Of a DNA stretch of 64,000 nucleotides, positions 1 through 11,900 are shown piece by piece (position 1 is the first letter of the stretch; the number at the start of each line of letters is the position of its first letter). The stretch is taken from NCBI GenBank assembly GCA_013397435.1, contig VZRG01001042.1, forward strand, positions 72,963-136,962. Direction: 5' to 3'. The stretch is from Erythrocercus mccallii (Eukaryota; Chordata; Aves; Passeriformes; Dicruridae). A program made the translations under genes and the position numbers. The notes beneath the pieces are model-generated. The model did no database searches and was not told where the DNA came from. It worked only from the letters and a program-made list of their open reading frames with translations.

Positions 1-1202
1 GGATACAGCCACTGGTCTGTCTTCACTTCTCAGCCAACACAACACAAACTTGAGTAAACTTCAAATTAAAGGTGCACCAACACTGCAAACTCAGTGTGCC
101 TCAGAGATGTCAGACAGTTTTAAGTGAATAAGCTCAGACACCAGAAGCAGTTTAGTCACAGAAGTGAAAAGCTCTGTGAATTAATGTACCCTGACAGGAA
201 GAAATTAGCCTGTGCTGAACTCAGTGCTGTTGCAGTTAGACCATTTTGATATCTCCTGCCCTTTACAATCTGCATTATCAGAGTTAGTCATAAAACTGAA
301 TTTCTAGACAGAGGAAAAACCAAAGGTTATATTTTAGTGGTGCTGCTGATTTCATTGTCATAGTTGCTTCATTCTTGCCAGATCCTTCAGAGATTTTAAC
401 GTGACTCCATATATCCAACTTGTCCCCTCTCAGAGGGCTGTCTGGCACCTCTCTCCATTCAGGAGGTATTTGGGTTTTGGTGTGATGAGCAAAGACTAAG
501 TCATAGGAGTGTTCTCTTCTGGCAACACAGCTGAAACACTGAATTTATTCTCAGCTTTATACCTTTAATTGGTTCATATACTGCCAGAAAATGCTCATAA
601 TTGGGAGGACGCTATTTATATAAAAGCCCAGGGTAACACTGCTTCTGACTTGCATAAGGAATTCCTAATGAGCAAGAATTAATGGAAGAGAAGACAAAAT
701 GAAGGGCTAAAATGCATAATAAAAACACACTGCTGCTTAGTAAATTTATTATAAAGTATAGGAATTGATAAAAGTAGAAGAATAAAACTTCAGAGCTGTT
801 TCCATTCTAATCTGTAATCAGATGAGTAGAGAATATTTTGACAGCAGTTTTCAAATTTAATTGTCTACTTAGTCTATTGATCCTAGTTTTGCATTATTAA
901 ATCAGGGGTAGAAATGCCTGCCATTTCTGATTTAAGTGGCTAAATAAAAAGTCACTTACTCAGAAGAGCACAGAACTACCTTAGCTAGTCAATGCTATTG
1001 GTCTGTAATGCACAATTTGCTATTTCTTCCATTGACCAAGTGGCCAAACTGGCTCCCTGTTTCAGACCAGAGGCCTAACCATGCAAATTCCACACATGCA
1101 AAGGTGTTGCTGTTAACACTCTAAATTAAATAAATTACAAACCCTTGCCATATGCAAGAAAAATATTCACAGCAGGGTTCAAGACATTATACTCCTACTT
1201 AC
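1..1202. other. IQCK intron, nothing recognised
   Basis: AT-rich sequence downstream of the second IQCK exon. I looked on the minus strand for further IQCK exons and found none with both splice sites and a matching frame. Confidence 0.5.
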
Positions 1203-1335
1203 ATTTTTTTGGATCAGGGGGTTCTCCAGAGGGAACTTCCCCAAGGACAGAAAGCACGTATCGGTCTGGAGGGGCAGAAAAACGTTCTTCCACAGGAAGA
1301 ATTATTGGCTGCACCACTGCTGCTTCCAAAGGCTC
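1203..1335 (-). CDS. IQCK: IQCK internal coding exon
   Basis: Read on the minus strand, this block has an acceptor (AACAG, then GAGCC) and a strong donor (AAAAAAAT, then GTAAGT). It is 133 nt and enters in phase 0, continuing the frame of the upstream exon at 1960-2033. It encodes EPLEAAVVQPIILPVEERFS at its start and runs open for 44 codons plus one base. The stretch LPVEERF lines up with the human IQCK segment APVEEMLF that follows the VKQEP motif; the remainder is more divergent. The downstream exons that carry the IQ motif lie outside the window. Assignment also rests on position: IQCK sits next to KNOP1 and is transcribed away from it. Confidence 0.72.
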
Positions 1336-1959
1336 CTGTTCAAAATAAATGTATCCTGTCTAAATACCCCAACAGACTAGACAAAAATCAATTCAACAGA
1401 AGCAATTATAAGGTCAATGCAAAATTATGGAATTATAATTTCTAATTCAAATATTGTATTATTTATGTATTTTCTGAACACTTGACAATATATAAATGCA
1501 CTTTAAAAACTTCTGCAGCTTCCAGCATAGTAAAATTATCCAAACATAACAAAAGATATATGACTCCTTTTGACAGAATATGGTGAGATATCACAATTTT
1601 TAAAATATTTTATCCATTGTCAGAAATAGTAATTATCTGGAAATTAATACTGTTAGCATTTTCTGAATAATTATTTTCCACTCAGAAGCTTAAATATCTC
1701 TTTCATATTGTTCAGAAGTACTGACATTCACTTTTTAAAGAAAAGAAAATTTTCTTGTTAGCATTACCCAAGTTGCTTTAAATACAAGCAATTAGTTGGA
1801 ATATTACATTTGTTGGTTCAAAGAAGTTGTTTGAAAACTAATAGTTCTGTTTTCATTTTATGAATGAGTCTACCCTGTGGGTACCAAATTTTCAGGTTTA
1901 GTTGTTTAAAATATTTTAAATCCATCTCTATGCGGATTTTTTACTTGAACTATACTCAC

Positions 1960-2033
1960 TGATTCTTGTTTTGGTTCAGGGTCTTGTTTTACTTGAGGAA
2001 CATCCAAAAACTGAGGGTGTTTTGCTTCATGCT
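1960..2033 (-). CDS. IQCK: IQCK internal coding exon
   Basis: A 74-nt minus-strand exon with acceptor TTTTAG and donor TCA, then GTGAGT. It enters one base into a codon and leaves in phase 0. It encodes HEAKHPQFLDVPQVKQDPEP and then KQES. This aligns closely with the human IQCK segment recalled as EYEAEQPPFPEGYKVKQEP, with the VKQ(D/E)P core kept. IQCK is a short IQ-motif (calmodulin-binding type) protein of poorly known function. Exons coding for the N-terminus were not found between here and the CpG island, so they probably lie in the 603-base gap. An alternative acceptor two bases further in (AGAG) would break the frame and is less likely. Confidence 0.8.
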
Positions 2034-3084
2034 CTAAAAGTAGAAAATGTACAACATTTACCAGAAGACCCTAAAAGAATATTTTCTGCCTAAACAAACA
2101 CTATTTTTAAAGGTATTTAATTAGGCTTGAAAGAACAGAAGTTAATGTGCAATAAATATTTGTTTAACATGAAATTTAACGTTTCAAAACAAGCAACAAC
2201 CTTAGAGACTCTTGTCATGCCTGTCTCGAGCTTTAAGTGCAAGGTTCTCACTAACAAAAGAACCCCTTTTTGGGAAAAAGGTTTTTAACCAAAATAATCA
2301 TTCAAAATATTTCAACATAAATAGAATGCACAGAATTAACCATTGTTTTTACCAGCAGACAAGACCGCTTTTCACAGTGGATTCCTCAAAAAGCAATTAA
2401 ATCCCACGGACATTACTAAGTATTACTGTCTCCACTTTAAAAAAAAGAAAACAAACCTACACAAACAAACAAAAACCCAACAAACTAAAAGCTGTACATG
2501 ACCCTCAAGAATGACTGAGTGACTCAGGATAAGAAAAATAAAGGACCAAGACAACAGACTTGGTATGAGAAAACCAAGAGATTCCACGGTACAGAGCATC
2601 AGAGCCAGACCCAGCGTCCCACTGAGGTTTAATGGCATCACCAGCCCATGTGTGCCACAGGCGTCTTGAGTTCCAATAATCAGCCTTACTCCTCTGCTGA
2701 AAATGCCCATTTTAGTGCAAAATGCCTACTTTGGGCATAATGAAGCACTGAATGAAGCGAACCCCTTTGGGGAACTGCAGTGCTGGTCTCCCAGCTTTCC
2801 CATCTCAGTGTCTTCAGACGCTGGGAGGAGTCAAGGGGGGTTGCTATTGGAATGGTGCTCTGAGAGCAGATGTTTTGTATTGGTTTAACTCTTGTGACAG
2901 CGGTGACACAGCGGCCTCTCTGCCCTCCCAAGGCAGTATCCAACTGCGGCACGGGACAAGCCCAGAGCACAGCGGGCAGCTCACAGACCAGGGGCCCTGA
3001 CACTCTCGCAACAGGCTGGGTGCAGCAGAAACACACACAAAGAGCGTGTCTGGCGGGAGGTTATGACAATAAAAGCAACATAAC
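2034..3084. other. IQCK upstream intron, nothing recognised
   Basis: The first half is AT-rich. The second half (from about 2700) is richer in GC and runs into the CpG island. Several overlapping open frames occur on both strands around 2690-3040, but none resembles IQCK, and none has a convincing splice-site pair. No repeat family was recognised. Confidence 0.45.
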
Positions 3085-3895
3085 GCTCATGAGCAGAACC
3101 GCCCGTAGCGTTGCTGGAGATAGGGGCGGCTTTGGGCGCGCTGTGGGGCGGGCACAGCCTCGCGCCCCGGCCCGCAGCGACGCTGAGAGGGGCGGGCGGC
3201 CCGAGAGCGGCCTGANNNNNNNNNNNNNNNNNNNNNNNNNNNNNNNNNNNNNNNNNNNNNNNNNNNNNNNNNNNNNNNNNNNNNNNNNNNNNNNNNNNNN
3301 NNNNNNNNNNNNNNNNNNNNNNNNNNNNNNNNNNNNNNNNNNNNNNNNNNNNNNNNNNNNNNNNNNNNNNNNNNNNNNNNNNNNNNNNNNNNNNNNNNNN
3401 NNNNNNNNNNNNNNNNNNNNNNNNNNNNNNNNNNNNNNNNNNNNNNNNNNNNNNNNNNNNNNNNNNNNNNNNNNNNNNNNNNNNNNNNNNNNNNNNNNNN
3501 NNNNNNNNNNNNNNNNNNNNNNNNNNNNNNNNNNNNNNNNNNNNNNNNNNNNNNNNNNNNNNNNNNNNNNNNNNNNNNNNNNNNNNNNNNNNNNNNNNNN
3601 NNNNNNNNNNNNNNNNNNNNNNNNNNNNNNNNNNNNNNNNNNNNNNNNNNNNNNNNNNNNNNNNNNNNNNNNNNNNNNNNNNNNNNNNNNNNNNNNNNNN
3701 NNNNNNNNNNNNNNNNNNNNNNNNNNNNNNNNNNNNNNNNNNNNNNNNNNNNNNNNNNNNNNNNNNNNNNNNNNNNNNNNNNNNNNNNNNNNNNNNNNNN
3801 NNNNNNNNNNNNNNNNNNGCCGGCGCGGGGCCGCGGGGAGCCCGGGGCCGCCCCGGCGGGGCCCGGACACACGGACAGGGGCAGTGCTGGAGTGA
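3085..3895. promoter_or_regulatory. CpG island, probable shared IQCK/KNOP1 promoter (interrupted by gap)
   Basis: The sequence flanking the unsequenced gap is very GC- and CpG-rich (3085-3215 and 3819-3895: runs such as GGGGCGGGC and GGCGCGGGGCC) against an AT-rich background. It lies between the minus-strand IQCK exons and the plus-strand KNOP1 coding exons, so it is best read as a bidirectional promoter. The first exons of both genes, which I could not find elsewhere, are expected here or in the gap. Promoter function is inferred. Confidence 0.65.
3216..3818. other. Assembly gap (603 N)
   Basis: A run of 603 undetermined bases inside the CpG island. High GC content on both sides suggests a sequencing drop-out. 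Frames spanning it are meaningless. Confidence 0.99.
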
Positions 3896-4575
3896 TGCTC
3901 TTTACGGGCATTTGGCAGGGTGCCTGCTTGACATCTTGGGTATTAGTTACTGCAAACCAAGCAGAAATAATTGAGTTTCGCAGCAAGTAGGTGCTGAAGG
4001 CTTCTCTGTTGTCAGAGAATTGGGCCAATTAATTACGCCAATTCCTTGGCGTAAGCGTCCCGAGAAAAGAAAGGGAGGGTAAAGATAAGGAATCAGAGTT
4101 AGAAGCAAATTTAAGGTGATGATTCAGGTGCCTTGGAAGGATCTTGTAGTGCTGAGTGGGCAATAAAGCGGCGTGAAGTTCAGTGTGAAGTGAAAAGGCA
4201 CAGGTGTCTGCAAAAGCACTCTAACTGTGTTTGTATGTTTACACAAGGATATGTGTTTGGGGAGATTTTAGGAGGGTAGGTGTTTCTGTGAAAGAGTTAT
4301 GCTCTGCTGCTGTGAAACACACCAACAGAACCTTGCAGACTGACTAGGACAAGGGACACTAAACAATATGATAAGAAGAATCACCCCAGTATTTTCTGTA
4401 TGTGTCTGTATTTCAGTGTATTCTGGTTCCCCATCGTGGAAAGCAGACCAAAATCAGAAAGTGTCTGGGACAATGGGAGATAAGGAATGGTTTCAGAATA
4501 AAGGAAGACCAAGTAGATTGGGACTTGCATCATCTCTTTAAGGCAGTTCACTAACATTTTCATTTCCTTTTTTAG
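3896..4575. other. KNOP1 5' intron or UTR
   Basis: Sequence between the CpG island and the first coding exon of KNOP1. It ends in a pyrimidine-rich acceptor (CATTTCCTTTTTTAG) at 4561-4575. No coding signal was seen. It is presumably the first intron, with a noncoding first exon in the CpG island. Confidence 0.55.
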
Positions 4576-4576
4576 A

Positions 4577-5932
4577 ATGGTAATAAAGAAAAAGAGAAAA
4601 GAGTTGCATGAGAAGCCTGTACAGAAAAAGAAAAAGGTGAAGACTATAATTGAAATTGAGGAAGATGTTCAAACTGTCATTAAAACTGAGGACAATGGCC
4701 ATCTCAAGAAGAAAATGAAGAAAAAGAAAAAGGAAAATTTAAAAGATGGATGTTTACAAAAAATGCAACCAAAGAATAATAGGAAAAAGAAGAAAATTTG
4801 CTCTGAATTACTCAGAGCAGCTCATTTAGAAAGCTTTGGGAATATAAAAGGTCCTGTGGATTTACAACTTCAAGAAGAATCAGAGGAACAAATTAAAATA
4901 CTCAAAAAGAAGAAAAAAAAAGTCCAGTGTCTTTTCTCCTTGGAGAATAATGAGAGTAGTGACGTGGAGCTTTCAAATCATCACACAGATGGTACTAAGA
5001 AAAATGAATTGCCTTTAAAAAAAAAGAGGAAGAAAACAGCTTTGGATGTGGAATTGGATGGTGAGGTAACAAAGAAAAAAAAGAAGAAAGGCAGTTTTTC
5101 ATTAGAGGACATCCAGGACAGTGAACAAAAGCAATCTGCAAACGTTTATAAAAACACCCACAAATACTTTTCACAAGAAGCAGTTTTTATGGGTGAAAAC
5201 AATGACACAGATAGTGCCCAGAATGGTGGGGAGAGTTGTATGAGAAGAAAGAAGAAGAAAAAGAAAGATAAGTCTGACTGCATTTTACTGCTGGCAGATA
5301 ATCAGGACAACATACATCAAGTTCCTGGTAGCCTAACTGCATTAAGTGACTTCAGAAAAAGGAAGAAACATAATTCCTGGGAATACTCATTGACAAGCAG
5401 AGAGGAAGAGGACAAAATTAAGAACTCTGGGAGTATCAAAGAGAGGAAGAAGAAAAAAAGAAAAGAAATTTCTTCCTCAACCTGTGAAGAAGATCAGCCA
5501 GACTACAGTTACAGCTTTCTTGATAAGTATCTCCCAGCACAGCTAGCAGTTGAGCTTGAGGAAGAAGAGCTGTCTGGAAAGAAACACAGGAAGAATTTCA
5601 AGGATAATAATGAAGTCAGTAAGAAGAAAAAGAAGATTAAGAAAAAGGAGAAGGAAACAACACATTCAAAAGTTTCTTTAAATAATGACAGTGCCTCTAA
5701 AAGCCAAAAAATACTACTAGAAAGCAGTAAAAACAAAGAGAGTGAAATGGAGCGAGCTCAGTGTGTTACAGGGGACACTGCAGATGGGGCATTATGCAAC
5801 AGTAATCCTGTGCAGTGTGACAGAAAAAGGAAAAAAAGGACAAAAGTACCACCACAGGACTTTGCTGAAGAACCAGGTTCAAAAGCAGATACAGAAAAGA
5901 TCAAGACAGAATCACCCTGGAATGAGTCACTG
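4577..5932 (+). CDS. KNOP1: KNOP1 coding exon 1 (lysine-rich region)
   Basis: Exactly 452 codons from the ATG to the donor CACTG, then GTAAGT. The exon begins at 4576 after TTTTTTAG. At least ten lysine clusters are visible, for example KKKRKK, KKKKKKG, RRKKKKKKDK and KERKKKKRK. It contains two runs of nine A in the coding strand (4913-4921 and 5017-5025). Without splicing the frame would run on to a stop at 6028. Confidence 0.92.
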
Positions 5933-8900
5933 GTAAGTTGTAGAGAGGAGGGCAGCTCTGCACCTGCTAAGGAATTGAAAGCCTTTTGGGCAGTTCCCTG
6001 CTTTGCAGGCTGCTCTGCCTGTTGGTAACATTGAGGTCTGTCAGGGCCCCCACTGGGTGTTGGGAGGCAGGCTCAGCTGATCTAGTTCAGCATGTCATAA
6101 TTCACAGGAGCACAGAATATTCTGAACTGGAGGGGACCCACGAGGACCATCAAGTGCAGCTCTGAAATGGAGGGCGCACAGCCTGGGCGCTGCCAGCACC
6201 GTGCTCCCGCTGATGCTGTCACGCCTGGGGAAGCACTGATGCCTGCTGCTGTCATCACACAGTGTTCTGAGTTGTGAAAATGTAAATATTAACAACCAGC
6301 AGCACGTATTGGCCCGAAAAGAAAGTTGGTTTGAACAGCCATAAATGTTTGGTTACTCTTAGCAATGTGGCAACACTCTTCATAAAACAGGAGTTTATTG
6401 CCATGTCATTTACCCTGAGCAGGTGGTAACTGTGGCAGCAGGAGTTCATCTAACTGTTTATTAGACTTTCCTTAAATGCTGGAATTATACAATCTTAGAA
6501 ACAAAGGGGAAAGTTAGCCAAAACCTGTTGACTAATTCAAATCTTGGAAGAAAATCCTAGGAATCCTAAGCGTAGACTGGGCCAGAGCATTGAAATATAA
6601 ATTCTGATAGAAAAATACTAAAAACCTAAACACACAGTTTTATTAAAACAATAAATCTGTGCAAGAAAATAAATAGATGTAAGAAATGTGTGTGTAACTG
6701 AGGGTAACTGGGATTGTATCCTGACTGACTGGTAAAGGAAATCCCATCCCAGAGTCTTGCACTACTTCCATTTCTGAGGTAAAATGAACATGGAGAGGAA
6801 CTGATTAAATATTTGAAATACAGATGCTTTTTCTTTATCTGATCAAAGTCATGTTTTCAAGCTAAGGGTGCCAAAAGTTAGTACCTTCATGCCCAACTTC
6901 TGTTGTTATCATTGGGAATTAAGCTGTGAGATGCTCAGAAAATCAATAGGTATCTCTCTGTATTTTAGCTGCTTAAACTTAACTTTGAAAACGGCACAAT
7001 GCAAGTCACTAGGAGGTTGTTTTTATTTCCCTAGGTAATGAAGCTGCACTCCAGTTCCTTTCTATCAAGAATTTTGAATGCTTGGCCTATTTAAATGTCA
7101 AGTACTAGTTAAGAAGGTATCATGGAAGATTTTTGTAAGCTAAGGGTAGAGCAGACCATGATGTGCTGCTTCTCAAGTTCACTTCATGGTGTGCTTTGCT
7201 TTGTCATGCACTCAGATGCAGTTTCCTCAAGTTCTATGGAAACCTGGCAGCTGTCTGGTGTCTAGTGCTAATAATTAAATATAGATTCATGTGGAGACCT
7301 AGATACAGGCTTTTTTCACAGGGGTTTGTGAGAGGAGTGTGTATGCTTATCAGTCTGGAGGTGAGCAGATGTTTAGGGCTTTCAAGTTGGATTTCTCCTT
7401 TTGACCTTTCAAAAGGACAAGGTGGTTTTATTGCTGCATATATTTTCTAATTAAATTGACATTGCCTTTTTGTTGGACATTATTTGTATTTTGCAGCTGC
7501 TTACATTGTGTAGAGGCAAGATAAGCCCTACAATGACATGTAAACTTTCATGACCAGTTAATATGGAAACCACAGCAAATACCTTGCAAACTGTTGAGAA
7601 GAAGGGAGTAGGGTGATGCATATTTCATTCCTCTTTCTCATAGGCAGCTCCTTTAATAATAAAAAACTGCTCAAAGGAAAATCTGAAGATGGAGAAGTCT
7701 GAGTTAATCAGTTCTATCAAGTTTTAGTTCCTGCCAGGCCCGAAGACACTGCACTAATAAATGGCTGATAATGTGCATTCAACTTGCATTTAACTGTGCC
7801 ATAGTTCTGAAATGTTGTGATCTACATACAGAATGTCACACACTCTGCATGCCTTGAAAATCCTCTGTTGGGCTTGCCCTGCAAGTAAAAGAGCAAATTT
7901 TAAAGGTAGTGTAGAGTGATACCCACTTAGTATCAGTGATTGGTGTTTTTCTCTTTGGATGCCATTGCAGTCAAATCAGGCAGAGTGAGGAGGAGTGAGG
8001 ACTCAGTTTACTGCTTTGATGTTGTTTGCCAGCAGGCAGCATAACCCTGCACATGTGAATGTGCTCCTTTTTCATGAAGTTGGAGGAGGCTTGGCACACC
8101 TCCATGGGGGTAGTTTTTTCCACTCAGGAGCCCTCAGCAGGTCAGCACCGGGCTGGGAATTAGCAGGGGTGGGGGTGCTCCCTCCTTCTGGCTAAAAAGA
8201 AAAAAATATGCTGCAGTTGTTTGCAGAATCCTGTCAGGACAGTTTTCCCGCTTGTTTTAATAGATCTGAAAAGACAGTACCAGGCCATCTAGACGTAAAT
8301 TGGGGGTTGGTTTTGGTTTCTTCTTTTCATCCAAGAGCATGAGCTCTCCTTCCTGCAGACAGTGTTCTCGCATCTTTAATAGTGCATGTACTTGTGTGTG
8401 TGTGAAAGCAGTGTATAAAAGGTCGCTTTGGAAAATGAGGTAAATCATGGATGGCTTTTAATATCACTAAAGCCTCAAAAAAGTAACAGCAGGTTCTGCT
8501 GACAGGAGTGTGTTACAAATCTTTTCCTTGTCGTTTCCCTGGCTGTTTCATGCTTGGTTTATTATGTTAGCTGTATCAATAGATCTTCCCTTTGGCCACT
8601 TTCTCCAGACTGGTCTAAAGCTTATGGCTCTCATTTACCACTGTCCTGGACTTATTACTTACCCTGTTATACTGGATGCCCAAAAAGCTTCTTCTAATTA
8701 CAGATTTGGAAGAGAAAGGCTGGGTTTAGGCACGCCGGTCACTGGGAGCACAAGCTGCAGAAGGGCTGCACTTTGTGGAAGTGTGGTCAGGATCTGGTTT
8801 TGTGTGGACTCTGCCCAGATTTACCTCCTGCCATCCAGCTCATCCATTCCTTCTGGAGCTGCTCTGTCTCTTCCATCAGCTCCCTGTTCCTTGCTCCCCA

Positions 8901-11900
8901 GTGTGGAATAATGTGCTGTTTGCTGCCATTGTAGGAGACAGTTCATGTATGTGTCCTGCCTCTCCCTTGCTTCTGCCACACTGGGAGCTCCCTGGGGACC
9001 ATCATCCACAAGGGAGCACACTGCAGCTGCCTCTTGATTGGGTTTTGTTTATTGTTTCAGAGAAACCTTTATTTATTTTACCTCCAATTTCTAAATTTTT
9101 TTAAACTTTCACTGTCTCTGTGCATTTCTTCAAGTATAAATTTAAGCTTTTACGAAATGGTTTAATTTGAAATTACTCTGCCTGCAGACATTACTGTCTG
9201 TGCTAGTGTTGTTGGCAGGTCCCTTTTAATAAATCTAAAAATCATTTATCTTGATTAAAAGAAAAAAACTCTCTGTGAGGTTTTTCCATAGGAATACACA
9301 GATTTAATTGGCATTTTAATCTTAGAGCTGACTGTTTCATCTTGCCCCAGAATAGTACTACTGATTGCTTGGTGTTTTAACTACTTTTGTGGTAAGAGCT
9401 GTGTAAATTCTAATTAACCAGAATGGATAAAAATAATGATAGAAGCTTTTTCCTGTTTTACAGGAACATCTAGATGGTGTAATTATTGTGAAGGAGAAGA
9501 AGGGAAACTGTGATGAAATTAACATAGACAAGGTATGCTTTGTCCTAACTGGGTAAGACCTAAAGCAACTCAGCATTGAACATATGCATAGGAATTGATA
9601 CTAAAAAACTGCTTTGTTGCTTATCTATGCCTAGATTCCCTAAATAAAGCTCTGCTTAAAAGGTGCTTTATGCGTGCGTTGTCCAAAATGTACAGCTCCA
9701 GTCAATGTCAGAACTAAGTAACTTACTAAATTAAATTTCTTTGCCTTTCATCTATGTTGGCACTTTCAGAGTAGCTGTGCCTGCAGTTAGAAAATTAGAC
9801 TTACCTGATACAGCAAAACTCATTTAACATACACAAAAATACTAGTTCTCATGCTGTGTGAAAGGATCCCATGCAACTTTGAATTATCCTTGCAAAATTC
9901 TGAAGATAACTAATTATTTTATTTTTCTCCTATTATTTCATTGTGAATTGTCATAGGACAGAGAGTCTTATGCTGCCTGTGTAATTTTTCTGCACGCTAG
10001 GTGAGGCGGCAGGCCCTGCAAGAAGAAATCGACAGAGAATCTGGCAAAACCAAGGCTTTCAGTTCCAAAGTGGGACAGGTAATGTATGAGTTTAGACCTC
10101 AACTAGCTGGAAATACTGTGTCTCAGAGCAAGTGCCTGTAAAAAACACTGCTCTTTTTTGTATGTGGCTCAGGTACAACAGTGTTCCTTCTGACTGCAGA
10201 TTTCAGGTCACGCTGTAGAACAAGTTGGTACAATGCCAAGAGTCTGAGAGCTGAATTCCTTGGCATTGTACAGTCCTCTAATTCCCATCATCAGTCCTCA
10301 AAAGCAACATTTTCTCTGGTTCCTCTGGAGAATGAGCCATCAAAAATTGCTACAGAAGCATTTTCTGCTCACTGTGAAATACCAGTAAGTTTTGGGCTAT
10401 GGATGCAGCAGTCACTGAAGTGTATCTGATTTCTTGTAACCTGCAAGACTTGGCAGAGATTCAGCAACAGGGACACATGGAAAGGTAAAGGGGGTGGCAA
10501 CTGTTAACACCTGTGTGATATCTAGAGTCAGTCCTCCCATGGCTTCTGCATCTTTCCTCCACCTCTTTGGAAGATGATTCCTGATTTTTTGCTTTTGCAT
10601 CCTACTCAGCCTGGCTCCTGACAGATTCACAGTAAGGTAGTGGAAACTTGCAGTAGTTTTTAGCCAGGGGTAAGAAGATTGAGGTGGAGAGAAAGCTTTG
10701 CTAGTACTTCAGGCTTCTGTTATTTTGCAGGACTGCCAGAATGCCTAGAAAGCTGGAATATGCCTCAAACAAATGCCAGAAACAACTTCTGTAGATCTAA
10801 CATAGTGGGAGGGAGTCTGTGTAGCTCTGGAACTACAACTGTCTAATAGTCTCTGAAGTCATTGAGAAAAATGACATCCTTGGCAAGAGATCTCAGTTCT
10901 TTGGCACTCATCTGTCTCTGTTTAGTAGTATGCAGAAGAATAGAAGCTGCAAAAACTAATTCATCAGCTCCACACAGAGTGAGCTGGAAATGCTTCAGCA
11001 AAAGCTGTGTGTAGTGCCTGCCAGCAGCTCACTTAAATACAGAGTTTTGACAAGCCATAATTATATTTGCCTCTGTGCAGATGTCTCCCATTGCAAAGGG
11101 AGGACTTACATTTATTTATCTGTGTCTTGTATCAGGACATGTGCACGTATCTGTGTCACAGACTGGGCTTGTACAGCAGCTTGCCTTTGTGCAGGGTCAA
11201 AAGGCTGAAGTATTTTGGGTAGCTTTCTTTGAGTACCAGGTATTCTGGCCTGTGATAGTGAATGATGCTCCAGCCTTGCAATTTTTTAACCTTAAAACCC
11301 CCTGCTGTAGCTTGCCTGCAGTTGTGTATTGTGCTGTGTGTCATGTTGACTGTCTACTGGAGAATGACTCCAGTTTCATGCAAGCTGCAACTGTTCTGTT
11401 GGAAGGATTTCAGGCCGACATAAACATACCACTGAATTCACATTTTTTTTCCTTTGATGTAGCCAGCTTAGTCTATTTAATTAATAATCATACATTCTGC
11501 CGTTTAGTATCATGCCCAATCCTAAAGAAAAAATTCTGAGTAGAAATCCTGCCAAAAATATTTGTAAAATACTTCATAGCTCTAACTCAGGAGTCAAATA
11601 TACCCTTTAATGATGAAGCCTGTTCTTAGGTAAGCCAAAAGTTCATGAACTTTGTAAATCCTATGGTGTACCTGGGGTTTTCCACAAACAGCTGAAATCT
11701 CATTTTAGCTGGACATTACCTCCTCAGAAAGGAGCCAGAATCTGCAGACAGAAGAAAAATCCTGAAGGGGTGAACTAGTTCAGAGTACAGTTAAATGCAA
11801 ATATAGAAAATACAAAGAACACAGCAAACTGCAAGGGAGGGGAGGCTTTAAGGGAACTAGACTTAGTCCCGTTGGATAGGGGAGGCCCTCTGGTTTTGCA

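Noticed and set aside
2870..3895. 341-codon open frame spanning the gap
   Set aside because: Mostly unknown residues from N bases; an artefact of the gap.
4113..4156. C/D snoRNA-like boxes (GTGATGA then CTGA)
   Set aside because: No terminal stem pairs the flanks and the spacing is short; chance occurrence.
5933..6028. KNOP1 frame continuing past exon 1 to a stop at 6028
   Set aside because: A strong donor (GTAAGT) at 5933 and conserved downstream exons show this is intron. Intron retention would give a truncated protein lacking the C-terminal domain.
11075..11539. 154-codon plus-strand open frame in KNOP1 intron 3
   Set aside because: No splice sites linking it to KNOP1 exons in phase and no known domain.
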